DNA from: Dicyema japonicum
Lineage: Eukaryota > Dicyemida > Rhombozoa > Dicyemidae
Reading direction: 5' to 3'
Assembly: GCA_011109175.1 (NCBI GenBank)
Contig: RDEW01000003.1
Coordinates: forward strand, 996,421-1,060,420
DNA: 64,000 nt
Numbering within the stretch: position 1 is the stretch's first letter; every line of letters starts with the position of its first letter. The position numbers were made by a program, and so were the translations under genes. This document shows, piece after piece, positions 1 to 11,480 of this stretch. The notes below the pieces were generated by a model. The model was not told the DNA's origin, did no database searches, and was given only the letters and a program-made list of their open reading frames with translations.

Positions 1-104
1 ATAAATTACTGACGTTATAATTAATAATAATTTTATTAAATAAACTATTTAATTAATAAATAAAATTAAAAATAATTTAATAAAATTCATTTAATAAACG
101 GGGT

Positions 105-270
105 TTTCCGATTTGTGTAATAACTTTACCATAAAGTTTGATAAATTTGCCATAATTTCTAATATATTTTCCAAAATGTTTAATAACTTTGTTAAAATGT
201 TTAAAAAATGTGTCATAAAGTTTAATAACTTTTTGAATAATGTTAATTATAAACTGCGTATAAATCATTT
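105..270. repeat. 21-nt-period tandem repeat, AT-rich
   Basis: Degenerate copies of a roughly 21-nt unit (variants of gtttaataactttgccataaa) run through this stretch. Translated on the minus strand they give a repeated seven-residue pattern of the type KVIKLYG / KFIKLYG. The open frame (77-268, minus) is a by-product of a repeat whose period is divisible by three and is not evidence of a gene. Confidence 0.6.
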
Positions 271-745
271 TTAAGTGAATTCTGAAAAAGGACTATAAAT
301 GTAGCTATACAAGGACAGTTTAAGGATTATACGGGTACTATTTTCAAACACGGAATTCGAAGTCTGTGTTGTTTCATGCGCACTGCAAATGTAAAACGCA
401 CATTGTCACTCCAGAAGCTTATTCATTATAATCAATTCTCTGTTGTTTATTTGAAGCTATTCTTCATTATCCAAAATTGTCCTATTTCTATCTAGGAATT
501 AAGATATGCGCATGACCTGATTTTGTTTTCGAGTACATCAATGATTGTTCTTAAACATGCTTTTGTTGGGAGAGTTGTCCCTTAAATGAACGAACAAAAA
601 TCAGACTTATTACATCAAATGGGAATGATGAGATTTAGACGATAGCAAAAAATCAGGTTTTTCCATGACGATTGGAAAAAGTTTCAACAAAGAAAGATAT
701 TCTCAACAATACCACTGAATAGACAAAATCGGTATTTCTGAGATT
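271..745. other. No gene seen
   Basis: AT-rich sequence without a supportable exon on either strand. I recognise no copy of the dispersed families named elsewhere. Confidence 0.5.
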
Positions 746-1000
746 GTTCATGTTACATGGGAACTAACTCGGACATGTGTTGATAACCTGAATGATATTC
801 AAAGAAAACAACTAAGGACTCTACTTTGTATACACTATCCAATCGTGATAAAAAACGAAACTAATGTACAGCTTACTACTAGGAGCACTTGGAAAAATTT
901 ATTACAAGAACTTCAATCTAAAACATGCTAAAATAGCATTAGTCGTAGCTAATGATAAAAAAAGTTTCCGAAAATCGTAAGCTTGTAAGAAAGTGGAGAT
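746..1000 (+). pseudogene. LINE remnant, C-terminal region
   Basis: The frame from about 778 reads ...NDIQRKQLRTLLCIHYP... up to a stop at about 930, followed by frame-shifted debris. A QRKQLR-LL-IHYP pattern just after the reverse transcriptase fingers is typical of RTE-like and related non-LTR retrotransposons, in the part before the GHVLR motif. Stops and shifts make it a dead fragment. The family assignment rests on motif memory only. Confidence 0.45.
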
Positions 1001-1608
1001 GTCTAACAGACCTGATTATCTGGGAGTGGTTCTTAAATGATTGAATCATTAGAGAAACCCCTGAGAATGTCTTTTATAGTAACTACAATTGCCCTACCTT
1101 AAAATGAGGTCATATTTTTATTTAACAGTAAAATTAGGTCAACCGTTGAAGTGATTATATATTTTATTTGATGACAATAGATTAATTGGTGTCATACTTT
1201 TATTCGGAACCAAATGTAGATGCCATCAGTGGAAACTTCCGTACTTTTTTTCTTTGTAACTATCCGGAACCGCGGAGGTATGGACATATTCCTTAATGAT
1301 CCAGGTGACCGAACTAAATGTCTGTTTTTAAAAAAGGAAAGATTTCCCTGAGAGCATTGAGAATAGAAGAAAACTTGTCTTAAACGACTAGCAGTTATTC
1401 AACAAATGCTTAGTTAAGTTCTATCTATGTGACGAAATTGTCAATTTTCTGACGATGAATATGAGAATAGCAGCCTCGTTCGGTCTCTGTACTGTTGCTA
1501 CACTGTTATGATGAAAAACTCGAATAATAGAGATGGAAACGTCTCAGTTGTGTTTAATGTTAAAAATTAAACCTTGGAATTATCAAGGTTGCAAATATAA
1601 TCTCTGGC

Positions 1609-1947
1609 TTGGATTCTGCGGCTGTGGCCAGAATGAGCCGACGTTTTGCAGGGAATTTGTATTCTGCTTTAACTACCCAGAAAATGCTAGCTTATTTAAA
1701 TAGATTTCAATGCAAAGTTTCCTACGGGGATAATGGACACAAACTTACACGAACTAAGTTGTTATCTTCGGAAATTGGATTAAACAATTTACCAACGTGG
1801 ATAGAACTGAGGAGCTTAATGAATTTTTCGCTACTATCAGAGTTAAATATTAAAAGATTTGAAAAACGTAGAGAAAGATTAACTTTGGAGAAACTAATAA
1901 TAGAAAACCATGGAGAAGTGCTCTCTTTGGAGAACTTGGTATTATAA
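1609..1947 (+). other. Unassigned ORF, 112 codons
   Basis: An uninterrupted frame (MDSAAVARMS... to ...SLENLVL). I do not recognise it. It is basic, with a charged stretch FEKRRERLTLEKL near its C-terminal end, and has no clear flanking splice signals. The surroundings on both sides are retroelement debris, so a transposon remnant is as likely as an exon. Confidence 0.2.
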
Positions 1948-3004
1948 TTCTTTTCTCACAAGTCAGCTGAATCTTTTAAAAAACTTGAAATCAAATGCAT
2001 TCGCTACCAGTTATTCGTCATATTGCGCGTTTCTGTAAAATGTTGAAAGATGTTTGATTTGCTCAGGAAACCACAGAAGGTCGGAGTATCATTTTGATTT
2101 AAAAAACAGTAAAATTTCATAAAATGTGGATCAACTGACCACATGGCTAACTACGGAGGTTCTCTTGTGCAAAAGCAGCTAATAAACACAAGATGGATGA
2201 ATTCTTACCTTAAAGTAAACCTCGCATTGAAAGTGTTGCTAAAGGAAGTAATGTTGCCAGGAAGTTCAGTGACAATAAAGATTCGACCAAGCTAACTCAA
2301 ACAGCATAGAATCCGATTACTCCTAGGAAATCGACCTCGGATTTTGGAATGCAGACTAATGGACCACCAGTGTCCTCTGTTGACTGTGGGTCCCAAACAC
2401 AGTAAGTAAGTCAATCAACCAATCCAAAAGATCCGAATGGACGGGAATATCCCGCGGTAGACAAAAATATTCAGGAAGAGGAACGTTTTCATAATATTGT
2501 TGACAATTATCTAAAAATATTAAAAACATAGCAAGAACGAAGAAGGATGGTAAGTTTTTACTTTAGCCTGGTGGCACTCCTATGAAGAGAGGAGATCCAC
2601 CGAATAAATCAGACATAACTAGAATTAGAGAGTCACTCCGGATTACAAAAATTTCCAAAACGTTTCAAATATATAGCAATGCTTTTTCGGTAATGTTCCC
2701 AGTTATATTTGTCAGATCATAGCGTACAGAGCAGGCTTGACCTCTAATGGAGTTACGTTGAGTTTATAAAGGATTGGTAGACGATCAATAACAAAATCAC
2801 TTAACGTAATCGGTCGTTCCAAAAATTGATGAACAGATTCAGATATTAACGCCATTCCCAAATGATCCCAGGAACTTAGAAAATAGTGATTCGGGGTCGA
2901 GGACATCACAACAGAAAACCCGGAAGACACAGACATATCTTTCAAAACAAGGCCGTATCTATTCGCCCCCAGACAACCAAACGAGGAAACCATGAAACCA
3001 TGAA
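1948..3004. other. No supportable gene
   Basis: The stretch holds a 93-codon minus-strand frame (2712-2993) without recognisable motifs or splice context, and a small run of the decamer accatgaaac at about 2990-3010. I treat the whole stretch as repeat-derived. Confidence 0.4.
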
Positions 3005-3475
3005 ACCAATTTATTTAACAGGAATTAAGGAGTTAGTTTAAGGGATATTTAAATGTGTCCGCCTATGCACCTGGACACTTCCGATGCACCCCGTCTCCAT
3101 TTTAATCTCGTCCTAATGTTAAATCCCATGAATCCTGCCCTTATATCCAGAGCGTAGTAGGTACAAAGCTAATAAGCCCATCTCCAGTTAGTTCTCCCTT
3201 AGTGGGTCTTTTCCTCAGTATGTTTTTTTTACAGTAGTCTCAAGCTGCCTTCTAGGGACCAATGATGTGGTTAACAAAGTCTTGCGTAGAACCCAATTCG
3301 AATGTAGGAACATTTGGTATGGGTACCCCCGGTAGGTCACAACTCCAGTATATACTTCTACTATTGTCCCAGGTCCTGTAGGGATCAAAGTCCCTTGTAA
3401 ACCCGGATTCAAATATAGGGATCAATTAGTGTGGGTACCAGGTCCAACTTGGAGAATATCCAGAGATTTTGACCC
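3005..3475. repeat. Dispersed repeat E, copy 1
   Basis: This block matches 7665-8120 over its whole length with small indels, including the runs ccaatgatgtggttaacaaa and gtgtgggtaccaggtccaac. Each copy has an internal semi-repeat of about 50 nt (caaagtct...aatgtaggaac...gggtacc and caaagtccc...aatatagggat...gggtacc). Frames across it (minus, 3215-3412) look incidental. Confidence 0.7.
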
Positions 3476-3494
3476 TTTGTCTACTGCGGAATTT

Positions 3495-3640
3495 AATAGG
3501 TTTTATCGTAATTGTGAATATATCCTTTCGACTTGTGATATGCTTCTACCGTGTAATGGGTTCTTTCGTAATTGTGAATATATCCTTTCGACTTGTGATG
3601 TGTTCTAAACCGTGTAATGGGTTCCATCGTTTGTAATATG
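3495..3640. repeat. 60-nt tandem repeat
   Basis: Two nearly identical 60-nt units start at about 3501 and 3561 and share tcgtaattgtgaatatatcc and tttcgacttgtgat. A third partial unit starts at about 3620 (gggttccatcg). The period is close to exactly 60 nt. Confidence 0.8.
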
Positions 3641-3776
3641 TTTTAGATTCCCTCTAAGTGAATAGGTTGCTTCGTCTGACAGGGAGTTCTGGAACAATTC
3701 CTACAATCGTTACATGAGAATATGAACACTGCGATTTCATGCGATTTCCTCGAGGAAAGATGGATGCTGTTTGGTG

Positions 3777-3840
3777 TATAATAATAATAGCCTTTTCACG
3801 AGAGCCATAATATCTATAGCTCCGCATAGGCAGGTTCGAC
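3777..3840 (-). mobile_element. SINE-1 tail fragment
   Basis: On the minus strand this reads the conserved 3' end of the SINE-1 family: gcggagctatagatattatg, then gctctcgtgaaaaggct and a short (TTA)n tail. The upstream SINE body is absent. Confidence 0.65.
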
Positions 3841-3959
3841 TCCGTTTCCCGGACGCTGCTTATAGAGAAAATTTCTAACACTCTTATAAATCCAAACATT
3901 AAAAGATGGATGTCGAACTTTTTAAGTGGAAGAAGAGGACAAGTGATGTCAGACAACAG

Positions 3960-4860
3960 AAAATCTAAATCCCGTTTATTACCGAATGGTGTCCCTCAAG
4001 GTTCACCTCTCTCTCCCCTCTCTTCAACCTGTACACCAATGACCTTCCCACCAATGACGATCCCGATACATTAATACTCTCATACGCAGATGACATTGTT
4101 CTTTCGACGAAAGACTCTAACTATGAGAAGGCAGGGATAAAAATCAAAGTTATATTAGTATGCTAAAACATTGGCTCACATCAAATCGACTGGAAGTTTA
4201 TACAGGAAAGTCGTTTATAACAATTTTCTCTACATATAGAAGATCATTATACTCTCCCAAAATCAAATTGTTTGGATATGAAATTCCTATGAATAAGTCT
4301 CCAACAATACTAGGATTAAAGTTGGATACTCTCCTGACATTCGGCCAACATGTCAATGACGTTATTACCAAAGTCAGGAGGAAGACCAACATATTGAAAA
4401 TTTTGTCCCGATCACCAATCGGGCACAACACCTTCTTATTACAGAAAATTTACAGACAATACATACTGCCAGTAATCGAATATGCATGTCACTCTTGGAG
4501 CTCGATGATTTCTGAATCGTCGTCTCAAAAATTAGAAGCCGCACAACTTGCTGCCTTGAAAATAATAAATAAGAAAACTGTGGATAACGTATTGAATGTT
4601 AAAGAACACCTAAGGTGGAGAGTGAAGTCATTTCTACAGTGGACAACAAAAACCGGCTGTCCGCTTTCACTCTCTATATCTGACTATCTAGAAAATGCGG
4701 GAAATCTATGGAGAATGAGACCATCCCCGTTTCTATCAATTCTGTTGATCTTCGAGGACCCCAAACGAGAGCCAGAACCCGGAAAACCGGGATCACTTAG
4801 TAGTTAACTTGTAACTTTTTCTAATCCGGTGATCTTGGGGTAAAAAAAATTTGAATAGTA
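3960..4860 (+). pseudogene. Jockey-like non-LTR element, RT C-terminal half
   Basis: Motif B of a non-LTR reverse transcriptase (GVPQGSPLSPL-FNLYTNDLP) is seen at 3989-4050 and the catalytic YADD box (SYADDIVLS) at about 4080-4110. After a frame break, a 215-codon frame (4160-4807) gives LGLKLDTLLTFGQHV and TKVRRKTNILKIL, then YRQYILPVIEYACHSW, the usual thumb and connection region of jockey/CR1-type elements. It ends with a stop, a conserved 3' untranslated piece (ccggaaaaccgggatcac...aatccggtgatcttggggt) and an A-rich tail at about 4845. The 3' end recurs inverted at 12411-12645. The element is 5'-truncated and frame-shifted, so inactive. Confidence 0.8.
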
Positions 4861-4959
4861 TATAGAAGGGCATCAAATTCGGGTTCATCAATAATCCATA
4901 AGTGAACGTTTGAGTATATTTTAATATTTTTCCTAATTTTAGAAACGATTAAATAGCTG

Positions 4960-5075
4960 CTGCCTGACTGCGTGGCTATTTCCTACTAGGATGGCGAGCG
5001 AGATTCGCTCAAATAACCAGGAGCGCTCACAAAATTTTTGTTCATGTAGCGATCCGATTCCCTAGACGCCTCAAG
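4960..5075. repeat. Dispersed repeat C, copy 1
   Basis: Shares cgagattcgctcaaataacc, gcgctcac and ttccctagacg with 29345-29470. A short relic lies at about 10545-10580. No coding signal. Confidence 0.55.
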
Positions 5076-5099
5076 AATTCCAGCGTCCCAGGCGCAAGG

Positions 5100-5545
5100 G
5101 AACCAGACGTCTCAACGGCGAGTGGAACAAACAAAAAACCTTGGTTAGGACCGCGTATTTTTCCTTTTCATCTTCTCGGCCTTCTCAGCGGCAGAACAGG
5201 CTCCAGATACACTTTGGAGTAAGTTGCAAGAGGCAAACGTGTCGGTGCAGGTAACGTCCCAGACAAGAGGTTTCCCGTCTTCAAAAGAAAAGATTGTCAT
5301 CCCATCTGGTCGTTTCCCCTCCCGCCTGCAAAGACCGACTGGTTCGAGCATGGAGGGTGTCCGGTGGCGTCCAAAGCTCGCCTAACGACTTCGTTCAAGT
5401 TCATGTGTTGGGAAATCTGACAGTACTCTTCTTGCAGGAAAGAGGGTGTAGGCCAAAATAGTCGATCTGGTCTCCGCATCGGCACAGATGTAGAACACAG
5501 ACTTTTAATCCCAGTCACAATGAGATCACAATACGGACGCATCCA
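5100..5545 (-). pseudogene. Retroelement family A, nuclease-domain fragment
   Basis: In two overlapping minus frames (5297-5542, then 5145-5351) this encodes HMNLNEVVRRALDATGHPP followed by EPVGLCRREGKRPDGMTIF and GKPLVWDVTC-DTFA. A KRPDG...VWDVT signature with a following AAEKAEKMKRK stretch is the C-terminal region found after the reverse transcriptase in a widespread invertebrate retroelement group. It resembles a restriction-like (PD-D/ExK) nuclease core. A frameshift separates the two parts, and the terminal IAIxRGN block is missing here. Confidence 0.65.
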
Positions 5546-5582
5546 TCATTCAGGCAGGTACCCAGAACTCTATCGGGATGGC

Positions 5583-5860
5583 GTTGAGTTAGTCACAGCT
5601 CTCGAAAGACGAGGCTCTTTATTGTCCGCTTTAAAACAGTGTACTTAGATAGGCTGGAGTTTCCTATATACCCAATTCCTCCCCACATAATTACTATTGG
5701 AATAACGAGGACCTTGCAACCAAACATCTTCCCCATTTCCTTTGGAAGCACGTCATACTTGTTTTTTCTCGTCCTCCACAATTTAATTAAAAGAACTCGT
5801 CTCTTAGGATGTCTTTTTTTGAGTTTAGCTATTACTTCGTATCGATTTTTTTATGCATGA
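5583..5860 (-). pseudogene. Retroelement family F, C-terminal fragment
   Basis: The minus frame 5593-5781 reads RKNKYDVLPKEMGKMFGCK, then VLVIPIVIMWGGIG and VLKRTIKSLV. The same order (KYDLLANEM, GCKILVIPIVMTWEGI, VLKRTLES) is seen at 8375-9160. Truncated on both sides. Confidence 0.6.
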
Positions 5861-6821
5861 GCGATTCTGAGGTTCAAAAAAGTTTAAGAATAATTATTTT
5901 GATCAATAGAACACGTGTACAGCAGATCTTCAAATTTGAAAACATAAAAAAATTTGATTTATGCTAAAATATTATTTAGCAGATCAATTCGAGGTTATGG
6001 ACCACAAAAGTAAGTCTCCGAGTTAGAAGAGGTCAAAATTATATTTTCATAAAACATTTTAAATTTATATCTATTAAATTGACTCATTAATTAAGATTAC
6101 TTTGATGACAAAATATTGACATTAAATAATCCAATTTATTAAGGAAAAAATGTGTGCAAATAGCACGCCTTGACTGCGTGGTTAAACAAAATTAGGTTAG
6201 TTTTCATTAACTCAATATTCAAACGATAGAAACAAATCTCCTACCAGGTGCCAAAAGAGAGTGAGCATTGCTGCGGATGATTGCAATTCTAAGACACTGA
6301 GAGAACCATGTGACTGAGTCGAGTTGCGATTTGATCCCAGTTTACAAATTTTCCATCAAATTTCATTAATTTGACAATTTACATTTGAAGTGAAATTTTT
6401 TACGGTCAGTAATTTTTAGCAACAATATGATATTTAAAAAAGATAGTTAGTCAGGCGTCAAGAAATAACACTCCGCAGTAGTTAGCAGGCTATGAGGGAT
6501 GTGAACTGAGCTTCAATTCATTTCTTCAGGATCATCGGGTTAAAGAGACAGTCCTCAGCTAATCCAATGATTCCTGTTCCCACTTAATAGTTAGACTCAC
6601 CCTTTCCAAACACCCGTCTATCCATATCCGCAATTGTGGGAACTCCTCAGTAAGTAAAAAGGAGCGAGATTATTTTTTACGCCGACCATGGACTGGACGT
6701 TTTATTAGGACAGGTAGATCACATTAGGCATCTTAGGAATTGAATTTTTACTTTCCTCAATTTAATCATTCAAAATCCCACGCAAACAGCATCCTCCAAT
6801 ATTCGTCGATTATTCCAAGAT
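5861..6821. other. No gene seen
   Basis: AT-rich sequence with short relics of dispersed repeats (a gactgcgtgg piece near 6170; a tRNA-like head and T-arm near 6240-6345) but no supportable exon. Confidence 0.45.
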
Positions 6822-7645
6822 CGTCTGAACGTGCGGAAATCTGATTTCCAGCTTTAATAAAAAAATTAAATTCTCAATTTCGATTTATGGATAATTCAAA
6901 AATGTCTATTAGATAATTCTTTTTAGCTTTTTACCCAATTCTTCAATCTTACGAGATTTTGGTCAATTGTTGATTGGTGAAATTCAAATAGAAACCATGT
7001 TTAAACCTCTATTTCATCCACAAAATTTGATTTTACTTTATTTTCCGACAGTAAATTTCCGACTTCTAGCTGGAAGATCACACCTAATCATAATTTTCCC
7101 TGTTAAAAATTTAAATTCTAAGCATTTGAAAGTTGGTTGCAGAGTAACCAATCATAGTAGGCCTGCAACTATGACTAAGGATAATAGGTCAACTTAAATT
7201 CTCAGAGGTCACCTCAATCAAGTTCAACCAGTTCAAAGCTAGGCTGTGGATCGTTATGAACTAAGCTCTAACATTCGATATAACCTTGAATCTTTATTGT
7301 CTAGCGAATTTTAAAATGAGAGAGAGGAGATGAACTCCTCTTTGAAAAACATCTAAGAGGAATACTCCCAAGAAAAGTTTAGAACTCGCCAGTATGACGA
7401 ACGTCATTCCCTTAGGGTAATCGAACCATGTTCGAAGGAGTAGCATTCTACAACGAGAAATAAAGAAGGTCTTGTGATCCTGTGTGTTCATGATGTGATT
7501 TCCCAGGACAGATTCAACGGTCATTTCTTGGGTGGACTTGGGGCTTACTTTTAAGCTAAAACAACATCAATATTCCGATACAAATTTTTTAGGATTGTCT
7601 TATTGAGCCATCAGTGAGTGATTCACGACCCCGTTAATGGCGAAA
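6822..7645. repeat. Dispersed repeat D, copy 1
   Basis: Matches 10588-11480 at roughly 85-90 percent by eye, from cggaaatctgatttccagct at the left to gattgtcttattgagccatc and acgaccccgttaatggcg at the right. Non-coding in all frames. At its right end it runs almost directly into repeat E copy 2. Confidence 0.75.
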
Positions 7646-7664
7646 ACCGAAAAACCGATAACAC

Positions 7665-8120
7665 TTTATTCAACAGTAATTAGGAGTTAGTTTAAGAGGT
7701 TATTAACGAGTCCGTCTATGCGGCCTGGACTCTTCCGATGCACCCCATCTCCATTTTAATCTAGCGTCGGATCCCATGAATCCTATAAACGCCCTTATAT
7801 CCAGAACGTAGTAGGTACAAAGCTAGTAAGCCATCTCCAGTTAGTTCTTTCCTAGTAGGTCCTTTCCCCAGTATGTTTCTTACACAGTAGTCCCAAGCCC
7901 CTTGTAGGACCAATGATGTGGTTAACAAAGTCTTGCGTAGAACCCAATTCGAATGTAGGAAACAGATCCCAACTCCAGTATGTACTTCTACGGTAGTCCC
8001 AGGTCCTGTAGAGATCAATATAGGCTGACAAAGTCCCGTGTAGACCCGGATTCGAATGTAGGGAGCAATTGGTGTGGGTACCAGGTCCAACTTGGAAAAA
8101 TATCCAGAGATTTTGTACGA
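7665..8120. repeat. Dispersed repeat E, copy 2
   Basis: Second copy of the block at 3005-3475. A 173-codon minus frame (7761-8282) spans it, but its translation has no known motif, and the homologous frame in copy 1 is broken, so I do not call a gene. Confidence 0.7.
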
Positions 8121-8374
8121 CAGCCTGATTGCTGAGTCAAATATGTCTGCTAGGAAGCACGCCAAATAACGACCGAGAAAACAAATAGTAACCCACCTAT
8201 GCACTTTCAGACCTTTTTGGATTGCTAAGTATGGTGTTGATGATGGTGGGCTAGTAAATGTGAAGGCGTTGATCAAATTCAATATAATAATTTGATAAAA
8301 AAATTAACTTAAAAAGCCTTCATAAGGTCCTCTTAGTGAATTGGACAATCAACATGTCGACCTTTAGTCGTCGA

Positions 8375-9160
8375 CAATATGGCTAAAATACGGTTACAAC
8401 TCACCTCGATCGGAGGCGCTGTACTCGTATATGCAAACCGCAATATTTTTTGGGGTCGATCGACAAATACATATCCCCATTGTAAGTCAAGGAGCATGTC
8501 GGTTGATCATTTAGCCACTCGGTGCAGATCCATGCTCTGCCACGACTATGTGTGGAGGCATAAAGAGGTAGTAAGGATTCTTCATCTTCTACTATGCAAT
8601 AAGTATGGTATTCGTCACACCAGAAAGTTGCGGACTCATAATGTGCAATCTGTAGTAGAAAACACCAGATCCAAATTAAGGTAGACAGTGTTATCCGTAC
8701 CTCAATGCTAGTCAAGCACTAAAACCGGAAATTGTTGTACACGATAAGGAGTCTGGCCAAGTCCTTATTATAGAGGTTGGCATTAGGTCTCAAGACCGTT
8801 TGCAGACTGTGGAGGTGGAAAAAAAGGAAGTATGACTTGCTTGCAAACGAGATGGAGCAGATGGTTGGTTGCAAGATCCTAGTTATTCCAATAGTAATGA
8901 CGTGGGAAGGAATTGCAACAAAGTACCACAAGGGTTATCTGAAGCAGTTGGGGTAGATAGGAAACTCCAGGCCAATCTACAGTCCACTGTATTAAAGCGG
9001 ACCCTAGAGAGCCTGACACTGTAGTATATGAGGCAGAGCCCGGAGATGCCATATCGCAGAGTGTTCAATTGGACTAGGCGCTCTCGGAGTTGTTTCAGCA
9101 ACCGGAATCGAACCTGCCTGAGGAGGCTGGCGAACTGGGAGGCGAGGAAGGTTGTTGATA
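8375..9160 (+). pseudogene. Retroelement family F, C-terminal region
   Basis: The frame 8379-8684 reads SVDHLATRCRSMLCHDYVWR, then HKEVVRILHLLLCNKYGI and HNVQSVVENTRSKLR. After shifts come KPEIVVHDKESGQVLIIEVG, SQDRLQTVEVEKK, KYDLLANEMEQMVGCKILVI and PIVMTWEGIATKYHKGYLK. The order of a C-x-x-C/HLATRC zinc-knuckle-like part, RHNEVVR-IHLL-CNKYG, then a KPEI...IIEVGI nuclease-like core and KYDLLANE is a recurring C-terminus of non-LTR retroelement proteins in invertebrates. The II-E-V-G-I element could belong to a PD-(D/E)xK fold. Several frame shifts make it dead. Confidence 0.6.
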
Positions 9161-9213
9161 ATTAAATATTAACTTTTTATCGTTGGATAAATAAAGTGGG
9201 ATTAAAATTTATT

Positions 9214-10373
9214 TTAAAGCATAGGAATCAACTCAGTCGATCTAATAAGGATTCTGTTTCTAGATTTGATGTACACAAATCCAATGAGCACAATTCCTGA
9301 AATTAGTACCAAAGTAATAATAATTCCAACGATCATAGGCTTATAATTAAATTTATGATATTTTGGAAGAAATTTGTTTTCCAAACATCCCGAGTCTAAA
9401 ATATAATCCCATCACTCAAACTATTTCCAATCAATCGAAAGTCCAAATCATTCCGAAATAACTGTGCTTTAAACAAAAAAATTCAACAGTGATTTCACGA
9501 TTAAAATTAATATTGAGTGAATCACAACCAATATAATCCCCAACAGTGACAATTTTATGATCGGGGGACCAAGAACCAATAACTGTTCCATTTTTTAAAT
9601 AACTGATTTCATAAATGTAAAACATATTGTATAAAGAATGCGATTTAAACATTATTTGGAAATCTTTTCCATTCAAATATAAAAAACTTAAAAAAGTTTT
9701 GTAAATAACCCCTGATATTAGATTATCTTCAGATAAGTGATACACTGCCTACGAATAAACCTCGTAATAAACTCTATTATGGTTGATAGACGTAATTGTA
9801 ATATGTCCGCTTATTACGGCTCTGATTCGATTTTTCTCAATGAAAAACCAATATGGAATATTCGGATCATTAGACGGATCGTTTTCTTATTTTTTAAAAA
9901 AATCAACCAATTCCAGTAAAATTCAAATTAAAATCATTTCCGGAATATTGTATCCTCATTATATAGATTAGGAGAGAAGAATTATTTTGAAAGCTGATCG
10001 AATAATATCCACTTTTGTGATATTCTCCATATTTGATTCTCTGAATTATTGTGTTTTTGCATAGACTGTAAGATTATATTTTAAAATTACTGGAATTTAA
10101 TTCAGCGTTTATTTTAACTTCATAGAATTCTTTTAAAAATTGAACGATAAACTCAATTTTTAGTCCTTCTTGTATAAATGTTTTGCATGTCAAATGATAG
10201 GTTCCGTTATTTCGAGTTTCTTCTCCCAGGGAAAATTTCCGATTTACAGTCTATTATCATAAAATAGAATCTACATTCTTATGAGAATCAGTAAAAATTG
10301 CTATTCCATGAATTGTTATCTTTCCACCAGAATTTATCTTTGAAAATACCAACAACAAAATAAATGATATCAT
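9214..10373 (-). CDS. Spliced type I membrane protein, LAMP-like (tentative)
   Basis: Splicing the minus strand across 22-24-nt introns gives a plausible protein. Exon 1 (10373-10275) starts MISFILLLVFSKINSGG, a signal peptide. A 24-nt intron (10274-10251) follows, then an exon beginning TVNRKFSLGEETRNNGTYHL with a Cys, then exons reading SGNDFNLNFTGI, NDPSNDPNIPYWFFIEKNR and AVYHLSEDNLISGVI. The last ectodomain part contains GDYIGCDSLNINFNREITVE. The end is CLENKFLPKYHKFNYKP, a transmembrane helix (MIVGIIITLVLISGIVLIGF) and a short basic tail ending ELIPML and TAA (9214-9216). A Cys-bearing ectodomain, one helix and a short cytosolic tail resemble LAMP-type endosomal glycoproteins, but I see no diagnostic residue set. 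One boundary (about 9395-9430) is unresolved. The gene is more certain than the family. Confidence 0.6.
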
Positions 10374-10587
10374 AAAAATAGGTTAATTGAACACGTCGAT
10401 TTATTATATTAGCTTTTTTATTTTATTTGATAAATTATTTTTTTTAATTAAATTAAAATAATAAAATTAAAATTTATAACTATTTAACATGATCTTTAAA
10501 TTATAAATGAAATTTAATGTTCTACCTCTTAGTTATTTCCTCATACATTAGCGGACTCGCTCGAATAGCTAGCAGCTCTAACGAAGA
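10374..10587. other. Probable upstream region of the 9214-10373 gene
   Basis: Very AT-rich upstream region of the minus-strand membrane protein gene. It ends in a relic of repeat C (gactcgctcgaatagctagc) that abuts repeat D copy 2. Confidence 0.4.
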
Positions 10588-11480
10588 TCGTCTGAACGCT
10601 CGGAAATCTGATTTCCAGCTTTAATAAAAAAATTATTTCTCAATTTCGATTTATGGATAATTCAAAATAGGATTTTTTCAAGGTGGAGGTACTGATCCTC
10701 TACATGACAAAACTGAAGGGTCAACTTCTCTTGTGACTAATCCACATCTCGGTTCAGGCATCAATGTCTATTGGATTACAAGTTTTGTAGCAGTCGCACT
10801 TGGTACCTTGTTCTGCACCAATCGGGAATTTGCATTCATTCGCTCTAAATTACCAACTTATTCTCACAACTGAGATAATTTAAGTCATGTTTTTGTGCTT
10901 ATTTAAGGACTCATCACCTAATCATAATTTTCTATGTTAAGTGATTTAAATTCTAAGCATTTGAAAATTGGTTGCAGATTAACCAATCAAATTAGGCCTG
11001 CAAACTATGACTAGGGGTAGTAGGTCAAATTAAATTCTCAGAGGTCACCTAAATCAAGTTCAACCAGTTTAAAGCTAGGCTCTGGATCGTTATGAACTAA
11101 GCTCTAACATTTGAAACAACCTTGAAACTTTCTTGTCTAGCGAATGTAAGATGAGACAGAGGAGATGAACTCTCTTTGAAAAACATCGAAGAGAATACTC
11201 AAGAAAACTTTAGAACTCGCCAGTATGACAAACATCATTCCTCATTCAGGGTAATCGAACCATGTTCAAAGGAGTAACATTCTACAACGAGAAATAAAGA
11301 AGGGTCTTGTGATCCTGTGTTCATGATGTTATGTCCCACGACAGATTCAAACAGCCATCTCTTGGGTGAACTTGGGGCTAACTTTTAAGCTAAAACAAAA
11401 TCAATATTCCAATAAAAATTCCTTAGGATTGTCTTATTGAGCCATCAGAGAGAGCGCTTTACGACCCCGTTAATGGCGGC
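10588..11480. repeat. Dispersed repeat D, copy 2
   Basis: Second copy of 6822-7645, carrying an extra segment of about 200 nt (10680-10890) that copy 1 lacks or has lost. It ends in cgaccccgttaatggcgg. The copies diverge in many short indels, so they are not a recent duplication. Confidence 0.75.

Noticed and set aside
77-268. 63-codon minus-strand ORF
   Set aside because: It is created by a 21-nt tandem repeat and has no other coding evidence.
7761-8282. 173-codon minus-strand ORF
   Set aside because: It spans repeat E, and the second copy of the repeat does not keep the frame. No motif was recognised.
6822-11480. Repeat D copies as LTRs of one retrotransposon
   Set aside because: The interval between them holds an unrelated membrane-protein gene on the minus strand and a family F remnant, with no gag-pol polyprotein and no matching target duplication.
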